Assembly (NCBI RefSeq): GCF_011752935.1
Contig: NZ_VWWO01000002.1
Coordinates: 2,232,001 to 2,296,000 of the forward strand
Origin: Chitinophaga sp. Cy-1792
Lineage (GTDB): Bacteria; Bacteroidota; Bacteroidia; Chitinophagales; Chitinophagaceae
DNA length: 64,000 nt
Reading direction: 5' to 3'
Shown: piece after piece, positions 37,309 to 45,768 of the stretch
How positions within the stretch are numbered: the first letter of the stretch is position 1
Layout: every line of letters starts with the position of its first letter
Position numbers and translations under genes: made by a program
Notes under the pieces: generated by a model
The model's input: only the letters and a program-made list of their open reading frames with translations
Database searches by the model: none
What the model was told of the DNA's origin: nothing

Positions 37309-37339
37309 ACGGTTGTACGTCTTTCGACCTACAACCGTT
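37309..37339 (-). terminator. Rho-independent terminator after the DUF2199 pair
   Basis: AACGGTTGTA (37309-37318) pairs with TACAACCGTT (37330-37339); the stem is extended inward past a C.C mismatch by GTC/GAC around TTTC. On the minus strand the hairpin is followed by a six-T run. It lies 115 bases after the stop at 37454. Confidence 0.75.
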
Positions 37340-37453
37340 GTGACAATATTTTCAATCACCTGATGGGGTGAGATATCCCGTGAATATTGATGAGAAAATG
37401 AATTAGTGCAATCTCAACCCTTCAAAACTACATATTTTATTTGAAAAGACAAA

Positions 37454-37978
37454 TCAACCGTGAGTAGTTTTAGCCAGCATATCTGCAATACGACGCTCTG
37501 CTTCTGCTTTGGTGATACCATTGTAATAATCCCTTACAAAAGGATGGTCATGGCTTTCATGCGGGATAAATTCGGGACGTTTACCGTCTCCTGCACACAC
37601 TACATTTAATGGAATGCAAGACTCGAAAGTATAATCTGCCAGATCGTTTGACAGCCATCCGAAATAAACCGCCTCATGTTCCGGGTTATTAAAATTATCG
37701 TAATAGTCTTTGAAGCTTTTTTCACTGAGGGAAGTCCATACGCCATAGTCGAGCGTATCACAATGGTCAGTTATTTTCTGAAAAAGCACACCGCGTACAA
37801 AACGGTCTGTCTGGTCCGGGTGATTGACTGTACAAAAGTCGTGCGTCAGTTCACAATATGTTTCATCTGCCTTTTTTTCTTCCGGTAACTGCGCATAATC
37901 ATCCGGAGCTATAAATCCGAGCGCAGGCCATTCGTCATGTTCTTTACCACAGCAGGTACAGGTATATTTCGCCATCAT
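37454..37978 (-). CDS. DUF2199 family protein, copy 1
   Basis: 174 aa from the ATG at 37978; a GTG at 38020 is in frame but falls in the A/T-rich leader. Starts with a Cys pair CTCCGKEHDEWPALGF that may bind a metal, followed by the family core DRFVRGVLFQKITDHC and YGVWTSLSEKSFKDYYDNF, and ends DHPFVRDYYNGITKAEAERRI. Cytoplasmic, function unknown. Tandem with a paralogue 89 bp upstream (about 60% identical), with nearly identical leader sequences. Confidence 0.85.
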   Translation of the reverse strand: MMAKYTCTCCGKEHDEWPALGFIAPDDYAQLPEEKKADETYCELTHDFCTVNHPDQTDRFVRGVLFQKITDHCDTLDYGVWTSLSEKSFKDYYDNFNNPEHEAVYFGWLSNDLADYTFESCIPLNVVCAGDGKRPEFIPHESHDHPFVRDYYNGITKAEAERRIADMLAKTTHG

Positions 37979-38067
37979 ATCTTTTTTGAAACAGCTGCAA
38001 AATAGAACAAAAAAATTCACCTATTATTTTATGCTGTCATTTCATCTGAAAGGATGAATATTTAAGT

Positions 38068-38589
38068 TTACATATTAGCCAGCATGGCTGCAATGCGGCG
38101 CTCCGCCTCAGCTTTGGTGATACCGTTGTAATAATCTTTTATAAAAGGATGATCAACATTTTCATGGGGTACCAATTCAGGACGCTGTCCTTTTCCCGAG
38201 TAAATTACATCCAAAGGAATTGCTACATTAAATTCGTAGTCTGGTAAAGCATTTCCCAGCCACCCAAAATAACCTGCCTCATACTCCTGGTTTTCAAAAT
38301 GCTCATAGTAATCCATAAAGCTTTTTTCGCTCAGGGATGTCCAAACACCATATTCCAATGCATCGCAGTGATCAATAACTTTTTGAAGCAGTACGGCACG
38401 GACATAATAATCTACCCGATCGAGGTTTGGGTAACGCACCACACATAAGTCAGTCGTCAGCTCGCATATATCTTCGTTTGCTCTGTCTTCTTCCGACAAC
38501 ATAGCATAGGCCAGTGGTGCAGCAAATCCGAGCGCAGGCCATTCGTCATGTTCTTTACCGCAGCAGGTACAGGTATATTTCGCCATCAT
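38068..38589 (-). CDS. DUF2199 family protein, copy 2
   Basis: 173 aa from the ATG at 38589 (ATGATG, so the second Met is possible). Same architecture as copy 1: CTCCGKEHDEWPALGF, YYVRAVLLQKVIDHCDALEYGVWTSLSEKSFMDYYEHF and a C-terminus with DHPFIKDYYNGITKAEAERRI. The first 20 codons, the last 20 codons and the leader are almost identical to copy 1, while the middle has diverged. The leader of both copies carries TTTTTTTG and TATTTTGC, which may serve as promoter. Confidence 0.85.
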   Translation of the reverse strand: MMAKYTCTCCGKEHDEWPALGFAAPLAYAMLSEEDRANEDICELTTDLCVVRYPNLDRVDYYVRAVLLQKVIDHCDALEYGVWTSLSEKSFMDYYEHFENQEYEAGYFGWLGNALPDYEFNVAIPLDVIYSGKGQRPELVPHENVDHPFIKDYYNGITKAEAERRIAAMLANM

Positions 38590-38796
38590 ATCTTTTTTGA
38601 AACAGTTGCAAAATAGAACAAAAAAATTCACCCGTGATTTTTTTCATTACGCTGATTGAATGCGTAGTCACTTGTTAATTTCAGGTACTCAAAATAACCA
38701 GGTTCAAAGCGGTAAATGCTATCGGGCAGCAAAGCTTTAACTGTACGATAGCACTGCATTCTTTCCATTTTTTTAACTCATCTAAAAAAACCTTCA

Positions 38797-40152
38797 ATGA
38801 AACCAATTCGTTTGTTATCCCGCTTTCCGGGAGTTGTACTGTTGGCAGCATTAGTTTCCTGTAGCAAGCAGGACACCCGTTTGCAGCCGATTTCCGGCAA
38901 CGGGGCCATGGTGCTGGCCACAGGTGGTGCCGGCAGCAATGCCACTGCAGTACCGGTATCCTGGTACCAGCTGGAACTAAAGCTAATCAGGGAAACACCA
39001 GGCTTCACGCCGCCGGTGGCGGCACGTGCCATTGCCTATACGGGTATTACGCTGCATGAGGCAGTATTGGGCAATTCGCGGTATGCCGTGTCTTTAGCCG
39101 GGCAGCTAAACGCCCTGCGGTCTGTACCTGCCTATAACCGTCAGCAGCAGTACAGCTGGCCACTGGTAGCCAACAGTGCCATGGCCCAGATGATCCGCAG
39201 TCTGTTCCCCAATGCCAGCGCTGCCAACCAGCAACTGATCGCACAGCTGGAAAGCACTAACCAGAACGCCTATACAGATAGCTGTACCGGCGCGGTACTC
39301 AGCAGGTCTGTTGCATACGGTAAACAGGTGGCAGACAGTATTTACCAGTGGTCTGCCACTGATGGCGGAAAGGATGGTTATCTGAATAACTTTCCATCCA
39401 GCTATATTCCGCCCGTGGGGCCTGCCTACTGGGTGCCTACCCCACCACAATATCAGTCGGCCATGCTGCCCTACTGGGGCAACAACCGTACTTTACTGAA
39501 GCCTGCTGCATCAGATTCCGTAACACTGCTGCCACCAGCCTTTTCGACAGATACCACCGCTGCTTTCTACCAGGCAGCGCACCTGGTATACCAGAAAAGG
39601 CTCACACTTACGCCGGAAGAAACCACGATTGCCCTATACTGGGCAGATGGCGGTGGTACCTTCACCCCACCGGGGCACCTGATCGCCATAGCAGCACAGC
39701 TGGCCACAGATCAGCACCTCGGACTTACACAGGCCGCCGCACTGTTTGCCCAGACAGGTATCAGCCTGAACGATGCCGGTATTATCTGCTGGAAATATAA
39801 ATACCACTACAATCTGGTACGGCCGGTAACCTATATCAACCGCCATATCGACAGTAGCTGGACACCACTGATAGCCACGCCTCCATTCCCTTCCTTTACT
39901 TCCGGCCATGCCACCTTTACCGGTGCTGCCGGCGCTGTAATGGCTGGCGTATTTGGCAACAACTTTACTTTCACGGATAGGCAGAAAGTACCGGAAGGCT
40001 TTGCGCCACGCGGGTTTACTTCCTTCAATGCCATGATAGACGAAGCCGCTATCTCCAGGATTTATGGCGGTATTCACTACGACTTTGACAGTGAAGCCGG
40101 CAAAACCACCGGTAAGCAACTTGCAGCAAGGGTATTATCCTTACGGTATTAA
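38797..40152 (+). CDS. Vanadium-dependent haloperoxidase / PAP2-like lipoprotein
   Basis: 451 aa, ATG start, lipobox LLAALVSC (Cys 23). All-helical protein of vanadium haloperoxidase type: HYNLVRPVTYINRH, then the phosphate/vanadate-binding motif PSFTSGHATFTGAAGAV and the final RIYGGIHYDFDSEAGKTTG with its His. In this family the same site may bind vanadate (halide oxidation) or phosphate (acid phosphatase), and the sequence alone does not decide. It would act in the periplasm or at the surface. Convergent with the tyrosinase operon; a strong shared terminator separates them. Confidence 0.88.
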   Translation: MKPIRLLSRFPGVVLLAALVSCSKQDTRLQPISGNGAMVLATGGAGSNATAVPVSWYQLELKLIRETPGFTPPVAARAIAYTGITLHEAVLGNSRYAVSLAGQLNALRSVPAYNRQQQYSWPLVANSAMAQMIRSLFPNASAANQQLIAQLESTNQNAYTDSCTGAVLSRSVAYGKQVADSIYQWSATDGGKDGYLNNFPSSYIPPVGPAYWVPTPPQYQSAMLPYWGNNRTLLKPAASDSVTLLPPAFSTDTTAAFYQAAHLVYQKRLTLTPEETTIALYWADGGGTFTPPGHLIAIAAQLATDQHLGLTQAAALFAQTGISLNDAGIICWKYKYHYNLVRPVTYINRHIDSSWTPLIATPPFPSFTSGHATFTGAAGAVMAGVFGNNFTFTDRQKVPEGFAPRGFTSFNAMIDEAAISRIYGGIHYDFDSEAGKTTGKQLAARVLSLRY

Positions 40153-40176
40153 CCGCCACACAAAAATCAAAAAAGT

Positions 40177-40208
40177 AAGGGTTTGCAGCATCACTGCTGC
40201 AAACCCTT
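40177..40208. terminator. Bidirectional terminator between haloperoxidase and tyrosinase genes
   Basis: AAGGGTTTGCAGC (40177-40189), six-base loop, GCTGCAAACCCTT (40196-40208) followed by T; A-rich on the left. Confidence 0.85.
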
Positions 40209-40240
40209 TTTATCAAACTACGGATGGTTCAAAAGATTAC

Positions 40241-41818
40241 TTAGATAATATTTACCTGTATCGGTGTGGCAGACAGCGTTTCAGCCAGCTGCGACTGGAA
40301 TTGGTCGCGACCAGTGATTTCAATTCTGAAGTCTTCCAGTTTCAGTTTATTTGCCAGGTCACCCAGGTTGAAGTGTGCCTCTGCATTAATATGTGCGCGA
40401 CAGTTAGAACAACCCAATACATTCCAGCGGCTCAATACCGAATGATGCCCGATATAGTACTCCTTACCTTCATAATTGGCATACGCCGTAATCAGGAAAG
40501 AGCCGAAGATATTTCCCCTGTTTATATTTGATACATGGAGTTTTTTTGTCGTCAATGGCTGTTCTGCTGCAAGATTGGAAGTACCCCAGTTCTCTTTATC
40601 AAGCGAACCAATAGAATAGGTATAACCCATTTGCTCCTCAATATTTACCACATCAGAGAAGATATAGGTGTCATTTGTTTTAGGGTTGATGAATGGGTCC
40701 AGCTTTGAATTTTTATCCAGCTTCACATTCATGCCGTATGGATAAGAAGGAGGATTAGCCTTATCACCGCTAATCGTTCCCGGGTATTTATCAATAATCT
40801 CCAGCGCATCTCTCTGGCCCATCTTTTTCTGCCATACCCAGAACATACGATCTACATTGCAGTGATGGAAAAAGAAGATGGGATCAAAGCCGGCAGTATC
40901 ATTTTCGCCCATGTCGCCGTTAGCGCCTTTATACGGCGAGTAATCATTCAGTGTAAAAGCCGGCACATCGAACCCACCCACAGCAAGGTGTACGTCGTTG
41001 TGGGGTGATTCCAGCGGCACAATCACCTGGTCTGGTGTTGTAGTATTATAGTGAGCGGCAGAAGTAGTATTGGAGAATACGGTATAGTTAGGTGCGTTGA
41101 GGCATAACTCAAATAATCTCGCTACACCACCCAGCTTGAGTCTTTCGGCAATAGCAGGCAGCGTAATAGTGGCTCTCATCCATCCTGATACATTGGAATT
41201 CAGGATCAGCGTACCGTTGCGGGGAGTGATCTTGTCGTTATGGATTTTTGATGCCTTCTCTGCTGCTGGGGTGCCAAACAGGCCGGAATACGGATATCTT
41301 ACGGTATGTGTGCCTTCCGGTTTTGTGTAGATACTGTCGTCACCACCTACATTATCATTAATTCTTTTCTGGTATTGATAAGAACGCAGTGGGTTGGGTA
41401 TTTCTCCCAGGCCGGTGATTTTTACGGTTTCATCTGTCAGGGAGAATGGTACACCACCGTTAATAGACTGCTCTTCTGTTTCGTCCCAGTAGGGCAATGT
41501 TACATCTTCACAGCCGGGAATGCTACGCAATGCGTTTTCGATATTGAATAGGTAGGCACGGTGCCAGGTAGGAAACAGGACATTGCCATGATTGCAGTAA
41601 CCACCCCAGTAGTCGCCATCCGTAGCGCCTTGTCCTCTGAAAGGTTCGCCGTGGTAGCCGCCGATATTGAACATGGAGTTAATATTATCCGGGTGCAGTT
41701 CTTTGATGCCTTTCCAGGCGAGCATTAATTTTTCCAGTGGTTCCTTATTTCCATCCTTGTACATTTTTTCCAGTTCACGAATGGAACGACGAACACGAGT
41801 TACATTGTTATTAGCCAT
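40241..41818 (-). CDS. Tyrosinase (type 3 copper phenol oxidase)
   Basis: 525 aa, ATG start, no signal peptide. CuA site: His56, His77 and His86 (GYCNHGNVLFPTWHRAYLF); Cys75 two residues before His77 is in position for the Cys-His thioether known from fungal tyrosinases. CuB site: His273 and His277 (SPHNDVHLAVGG) and His318/319 (DPIFFFHHCNVDRMFWVWQ). Oxidises mono- or diphenols to quinones (melanin-like pigments or crosslinks). The last 150 residues form a beta-rich C-terminal domain of the sort that shields the active site in some tyrosinases. Last gene of a three-gene minus-strand operon; two small genes precede it with gaps of 46 and 30 bp. Confidence 0.92.
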   Translation of the reverse strand: MANNNVTRVRRSIRELEKMYKDGNKEPLEKLMLAWKGIKELHPDNINSMFNIGGYHGEPFRGQGATDGDYWGGYCNHGNVLFPTWHRAYLFNIENALRSIPGCEDVTLPYWDETEEQSINGGVPFSLTDETVKITGLGEIPNPLRSYQYQKRINDNVGGDDSIYTKPEGTHTVRYPYSGLFGTPAAEKASKIHNDKITPRNGTLILNSNVSGWMRATITLPAIAERLKLGGVARLFELCLNAPNYTVFSNTTSAAHYNTTTPDQVIVPLESPHNDVHLAVGGFDVPAFTLNDYSPYKGANGDMGENDTAGFDPIFFFHHCNVDRMFWVWQKKMGQRDALEIIDKYPGTISGDKANPPSYPYGMNVKLDKNSKLDPFINPKTNDTYIFSDVVNIEEQMGYTYSIGSLDKENWGTSNLAAEQPLTTKKLHVSNINRGNIFGSFLITAYANYEGKEYYIGHHSVLSRWNVLGCSNCRAHINAEAHFNLGDLANKLKLEDFRIEITGRDQFQSQLAETLSATPIQVNII

Positions 41819-41848
41819 AAAAAGCTCAGATTTTGAACGGGTGAAAAA

Positions 41849-42298
41849 TCAGTTTTGTACCTGTACTTTAAGTGGACGCGCTGCAAAAGAGGCCAGCAAA
41901 GAGCCCAGCACGATGAAGGCCATCCCCGCTATCATCAGGGGCTTCATGCCTGGGTACAGGAATCTTGACAGGAGCAGGCAGGTTACCCCTGCCAGGCTGC
42001 AACAAAAAGGCAATGGCCCTTTCAGCCGGATAGTCCTGTATTGCATGGCCACATGAAACAGTAACAATCCGGTAAATACCGGCAGCAGCCAGGGAAGATA
42101 AGGCAGCTTCGTCAGGCCTATACTTCCGAACATACTCATATACACCGCCCAGCAGACAGCGCATTTAGGAAAAAAAGCGATGAGTATACTTAGTAATATG
42201 GAAGGAAGACTCCTGGCTGATTTTGAGGAAACCCGCTGCCACTTGTTGTCAGCATCAGGTGTTTTGCTGGAACAATTACAGGTTGTCTGGGTTGTCAT
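41849..42298 (-). CDS. Small Cys-containing membrane protein in the tyrosinase operon
   Basis: 149 aa from the ATG at 42298; upstream in-frame starts would overlap the previous gene. N-terminal CNCSSK, four transmembrane helices and a conserved-looking FFPKCAVCWAVYMSMFGSIG with a CxxC in or near the first helix. The topology and Cys pattern recall MerC-type or other small metal-handling membrane proteins. Because it lies 30 bp before the tyrosinase gene, a role in copper supply is a fair inference, not a demonstrated one. Confidence 0.65.
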   Translation of the reverse strand: MTTQTTCNCSSKTPDADNKWQRVSSKSARSLPSILLSILIAFFPKCAVCWAVYMSMFGSIGLTKLPYLPWLLPVFTGLLLFHVAMQYRTIRLKGPLPFCCSLAGVTCLLLSRFLYPGMKPLMIAGMAFIVLGSLLASFAARPLKVQVQN

Positions 42299-42344
42299 AA
42301 TTAATAGGTTATTGAGGTTTAGCTTGCTGCGTGCATACACGCTG

Positions 42345-42779
42345 TTAATGCAGTACACAGTAGGCAGTACCTACAACGCCGGCCTTATGATCGCCGGTAC
42401 CGTCCAGGCCGGGATGATCTTTGAGTCTTACCACAGAACCCGCGAGTACCGTTGCCTGGTTGATGCCACCATTGATTTTCGGGAGATAATAGAATTCATA
42501 TCCATACTCCCACAATGCTGTACCAGTACCAGCCTTGTTAACCCCGGTACCGATCAGCGTCATTCCCTGCGGATTTGTGTTAAGTAATTTCCCGGTAAGG
42601 TTCAGGCTCCATTCGCCCGCAGTACCAATTTTACCGGTGATTTTACCATCGGAAGAAATAGCGAGGTTCAATGTACCATCACCCAGTTCGAGGTCTTTCA
42701 AACCAGTATTCAGGTCCGGGTTGTTGAAGAAACTCCGGTACGACCAGACGGAACGCTTAACAATAGGTGCTTTTTCCAT
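42345..42779 (-). CDS. Unknown small beta-rich protein, first gene of the tyrosinase operon
   Basis: 144 aa from the ATG at 42779; the in-frame extension upstream has no good start. Begins MEKAPIVKRSVWSYRSFFNN, then a beta-rich body (LELGDGTLNLAISSDGKITG, EWSLNLTGKLL, GYEFYYLPKINGGINQATVLAGSVVR). No signal peptide. I recognise no family. Its place before tyrosinase suggests a helper protein, in the way melC1 helps melC2 in Streptomyces, although no sequence similarity is claimed. Confidence 0.6.
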   Translation of the reverse strand: MEKAPIVKRSVWSYRSFFNNPDLNTGLKDLELGDGTLNLAISSDGKITGKIGTAGEWSLNLTGKLLNTNPQGMTLIGTGVNKAGTGTALWEYGYEFYYLPKINGGINQATVLAGSVVRLKDHPGLDGTGDHKAGVVGTAYCVLH

Positions 42780-42848
42780 GAGACGAGGTTTAATATATGA
42801 ACAAAAGATATCCTGTCCTGCTGAGCAGAAGTAGTATCCACACAACAA

Positions 42849-43156
42849 CAGGTACTATGCTCCCATGTCATGGGGGATGCCATTACATAGGATTATGGTA
42901 AGAAAAGTCAGTAAAATTTTGCTGCTTAGCTGTAACAATAAGGGTTTAAAAGTACGGCGTATGGTTTCATAATTATCGGATAACGGTTAATGAAGGAGGA
43001 TTTACAATGTAAGGACATCTAACTACCTTACTTCATCAAATATAAAAGTAAAATCGAAAAAATGATCAATATTTCACGGAAATAAAATTGACATAAATCA
43101 AAAAGTATTATTAAAGCAAAACGTTTGCGCTAAAGTACTTGCAGTATTGGATTTTG
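42849..43156. promoter_or_regulatory. Intergenic region upstream of the tyrosinase operon with two weak palindromes
   Basis: No gene is visible. TTGACATAAATCAA (43088-43101) has the TTGA-N6-TCAA form of Fnr/Crp-family boxes, and GCAAAACGTTTGC (43116-43128) is close to a LacI-family palindrome. Both are more than 300 bases from the start of the operon, so relevance is uncertain. Confidence 0.25.
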
Positions 43157-43200
43157 GGCCGATACCTTCGGTATCGGCCTGGGGGGGGTGCGCTGCGCGC
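43157..43200. repeat. Multi-hairpin intergenic element, copy 3 (third hairpin degenerate)
   Basis: GGCCGATACC-TTC-GGTATCGGCC (43157-43179), a run of G, then GCGC-TGC-GCGC (43190-43200). It precedes the 55-bp array in the same way that copy 2 precedes the AraC-tail array. Confidence 0.65.
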
Positions 43201-43206
43201 GCGGGC

Positions 43207-43640
43207 GCTGATATAGAAGCGGAAATAGATATGCGGAGCTATATAATTATCGCAATAGCATGCTGCTATCGAAGCCGAAATCAATAGGCGAAGGTTTGGA
43301 GTTAGCGCAACAGCATGCTGCTATCGAAGCCGAAATCAATAGGCGAAGGTCTGGAGCTAGCGCAACAGCATGCTGCTATCGAAGCCGAAATCAATAGGCG
43401 AAGGTCTGGAGTTAGCGCAACAGCATGCTGCTATCGCGGCCGAAATCAACAGGCGAAGGCATGGAGTTAGCGCAACAGCATGCTGCTATCGAAGCCGAAA
43501 TCAATAGGCGAAGGTCTGGAGTTAGCGCAACAACATGCTGCTATCGTGGCCAAAATCAACAGGCGAAGGTCTGGAGCTAGCGCGACAGCATGCTGCTATC
43601 GAAGCCGAAATCAATAAGCAGAGATCAACCGTTAGCTCAA
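43207..43640. repeat. 55-bp tandem array, about eight units, ending at the FN3 gene stop codon
   Basis: The landmark GCATGCTGCTATCG recurs at 43258, 43313, 43368, 43423, 43478, 43533 (one base changed) and 43588, exactly 55 bases apart. A degenerate unit precedes (from 43207). The final unit decays into the stop codon (43641-43643). Each unit contains the palindrome CAGCATGCTG. 55 is not a multiple of three, so the array is not a coding repeat. Confidence 0.9.
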
Positions 43641-45758
43641 TTATTTCACGACAACCGGCGTACTTACAGCACCGGCTCCTCTCCCATCACTATACATTAC
43701 CTGGATCGCATACCGGACATTACCGTTTACACCTTTCCCCAGAGCATCCGCAAATGCGGCAGCATCTCCGGCAGCCGAAGCAAACCGCACCAGCGGCTGA
43801 CCCTCTTTTGCTCTATAAAGCACATAAAAGTAACTGCCCTGATCATGGTGCTGCCATTGCAATGTGGCTACCCCTGTTTTATCGTTGTATTTCACCTGTA
43901 ATGTAGTGATAGCGGGCCACAACGGCAAGGTTTTAATCATAGCATTTACAGGCGATGATTTAGCAGAATGCAGACTATCTTCATCAATGGTTTCTGCACA
44001 GTATGTATACGCTACCAGTGGTTTCAGCTGTCTGTCAGTAAAATGAAGCGTATCCTTACCAGGAATATGCGGCATGGCAGCTACCTGTTCCCAGCCAGAT
44101 TTTTCCGTTTTACGGTAGATGATATACCTCGCCGCATCCGGACTGGAAGAGGCAATAAATACGATCTGTACGCCGGCGGTATCTACATATACCTTTGATG
44201 CCAGCGGTGGTACTGGTGGCACAATGTCAGGCCGCCGTAATTTGACCGCCGCCGAAAACCGGCTATGGTTACCATTTTCATCTACTGCTGCTATTTTATA
44301 CCAGATATCTTTCGATAGCGTTTCCAGCGTAATTGAATCGGTATAGGTCGTATCGGCCACCGCAACACCGGTTACCTGGCTATAATAATCGCGGGGATTG
44401 TTGGCGAAATAAACTTTATATCCGGCTGCATCTTCTTCCTTATTGCGATTCCAGTGCAGCCTCACATGTCCCTGTTTATCGATGGTACCCGCCAGGCCCA
44501 CTGGTGGCGCCGGCGGCGTGGTATCCGGCACAATGCCCATACCGGCAAACGAAGAACTGATATTGCCCGCCGTATCAATAGCGGCAATGATGTAATAATT
44601 GCTGCCATGAATAAAAGCGCTATCATCTGTATAGGTATTTATACCGGGAGATAATAGTTTATCCGTTAACGTTATGAATGGCCCCGTAATCGTATGGGCA
44701 CGGGTAACGTAATAGCCCTTCAGGTCAGGGGCGCCGGCTGGCTGTTTCCATGATAGCCTGATACTACGGCCGGTAACATATTTCGGATTCTGCAAAACTG
44801 GTGCCGGTGGCGGCGTAAGATCCCTTCCCTGTATGGTCAGGGTAGCGGAATAATCGCTCCATTCACCGAAGGGGTTGATGCCTCTGATCCGGTAGTGATA
44901 AGTATGATAATTCTGCGGCAAACTATCCATAAACACCATCTGCTGCTCCAGCAGGAGGTACATCCGCGCCTGTATGCTATCACGCTGCACCATAGCCGGA
45001 TCAGGTTTTGGGGAGATAAATGGTTTATTATTCAGCTTAATAAAATGCTGACCATCTTCACTTCGTTCTATGTCATAGGCGGTATAAAAGTCAGGCTGAC
45101 TACGGCTCCAGTGCAGTTCAGCCGTTCTGTCGCGGCCCAGCACCGCCGACAACACCGGCGTTGTTCTGGTCAGTGCAGCGCTGTCTTTCACGATGATAAT
45201 GCCTGTATCTACCTTCATCGTCAATGCAGCAGCTGGATATATACGATAGATATATACGCCACCCGGCTTCACCTGTTTATCTACATACCTCAATGCAGCA
45301 GCGGAGGCCACCTGCGGATCAAAGTCGCATACCTGCAAGGTAAATGCATAGCGACTCGTCAGTACATCGGCCTGATCTGCCACACCGGGCACGCCGGGCC
45401 TGATATGGCCAGCGGCATTTTTCCCATACAGGCATTGCGCGGCAGTAGCGGCATAGAGATTGCCTGGCGCAAACAACTGCTTAAACTGTTCTAAGGTCTT
45501 TGGCTTCAGCGGAACTGATGTCAGCAGCTGTTTCAGGGGATCAGCCCCGGGATGCAACTCCAGCCGTTCGATCAGGTAGCCGCTATGGTTCAGTGCTTCC
45601 CAGGCCAGCCCAGTGGTGGGCGCCCAGCGCAGTACAACGGAGTCGCCATAGGGCTTTGCCACTACCCTAACGGCAGCCTGACCGGGAACATTTTTTTGCT
45701 GCGCCGCTGCCACGTTTATCAAACTTAACAGGCAAAATAATATATAACCAAAACGCAT
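43641..45758 (-). CDS. Fibronectin type III repeat protein, secreted
   Basis: 705 aa, ATG start, signal peptide (about 1-19, INVAAAQ). After an N-terminal region of about 200 residues there are about five fibronectin III modules, recognised by W..xxxxx.DFxxYxI(E/Y)RS and SxxxYxIxAxDxxGNxS patterns (for example SWKQPAGAPDLKGYYVTRAH and HWNRNKEEDAAGYKVYFA). No T9SS C-terminal domain is visible. Last gene of a three-gene operon, 10 bp after the giant TANFOR-like gene. Probably a surface or periplasmic scaffold. Confidence 0.85.
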   Translation of the reverse strand: MRFGYILFCLLSLINVAAAQQKNVPGQAAVRVVAKPYGDSVVLRWAPTTGLAWEALNHSGYLIERLELHPGADPLKQLLTSVPLKPKTLEQFKQLFAPGNLYAATAAQCLYGKNAAGHIRPGVPGVADQADVLTSRYAFTLQVCDFDPQVASAAALRYVDKQVKPGGVYIYRIYPAAALTMKVDTGIIIVKDSAALTRTTPVLSAVLGRDRTAELHWSRSQPDFYTAYDIERSEDGQHFIKLNNKPFISPKPDPAMVQRDSIQARMYLLLEQQMVFMDSLPQNYHTYHYRIRGINPFGEWSDYSATLTIQGRDLTPPPAPVLQNPKYVTGRSIRLSWKQPAGAPDLKGYYVTRAHTITGPFITLTDKLLSPGINTYTDDSAFIHGSNYYIIAAIDTAGNISSSFAGMGIVPDTTPPAPPVGLAGTIDKQGHVRLHWNRNKEEDAAGYKVYFANNPRDYYSQVTGVAVADTTYTDSITLETLSKDIWYKIAAVDENGNHSRFSAAVKLRRPDIVPPVPPLASKVYVDTAGVQIVFIASSSPDAARYIIYRKTEKSGWEQVAAMPHIPGKDTLHFTDRQLKPLVAYTYCAETIDEDSLHSAKSSPVNAMIKTLPLWPAITTLQVKYNDKTGVATLQWQHHDQGSYFYVLYRAKEGQPLVRFASAAGDAAAFADALGKGVNGNVRYAIQVMYSDGRGAGAVSTPVVVK

Positions 45759-45768
45759 ATACGTCGCT

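Noticed and set aside
42298..42358. Longer start for the small membrane protein of the tyrosinase operon
   Set aside because: It would overlap the preceding gene and adds a leader with no support; the ATG at 42298 opens directly before the Cys-rich start.
43207..43640. CRISPR array
   Set aside because: The units are contiguous with no unique spacers, and no cas genes are in the window.
43535..43906. Plus-strand reading frames through the 55-bp array and the end of the FN3 gene
   Set aside because: They depend on non-ATG starts or on the array, run antisense to a well supported gene and resemble no protein.
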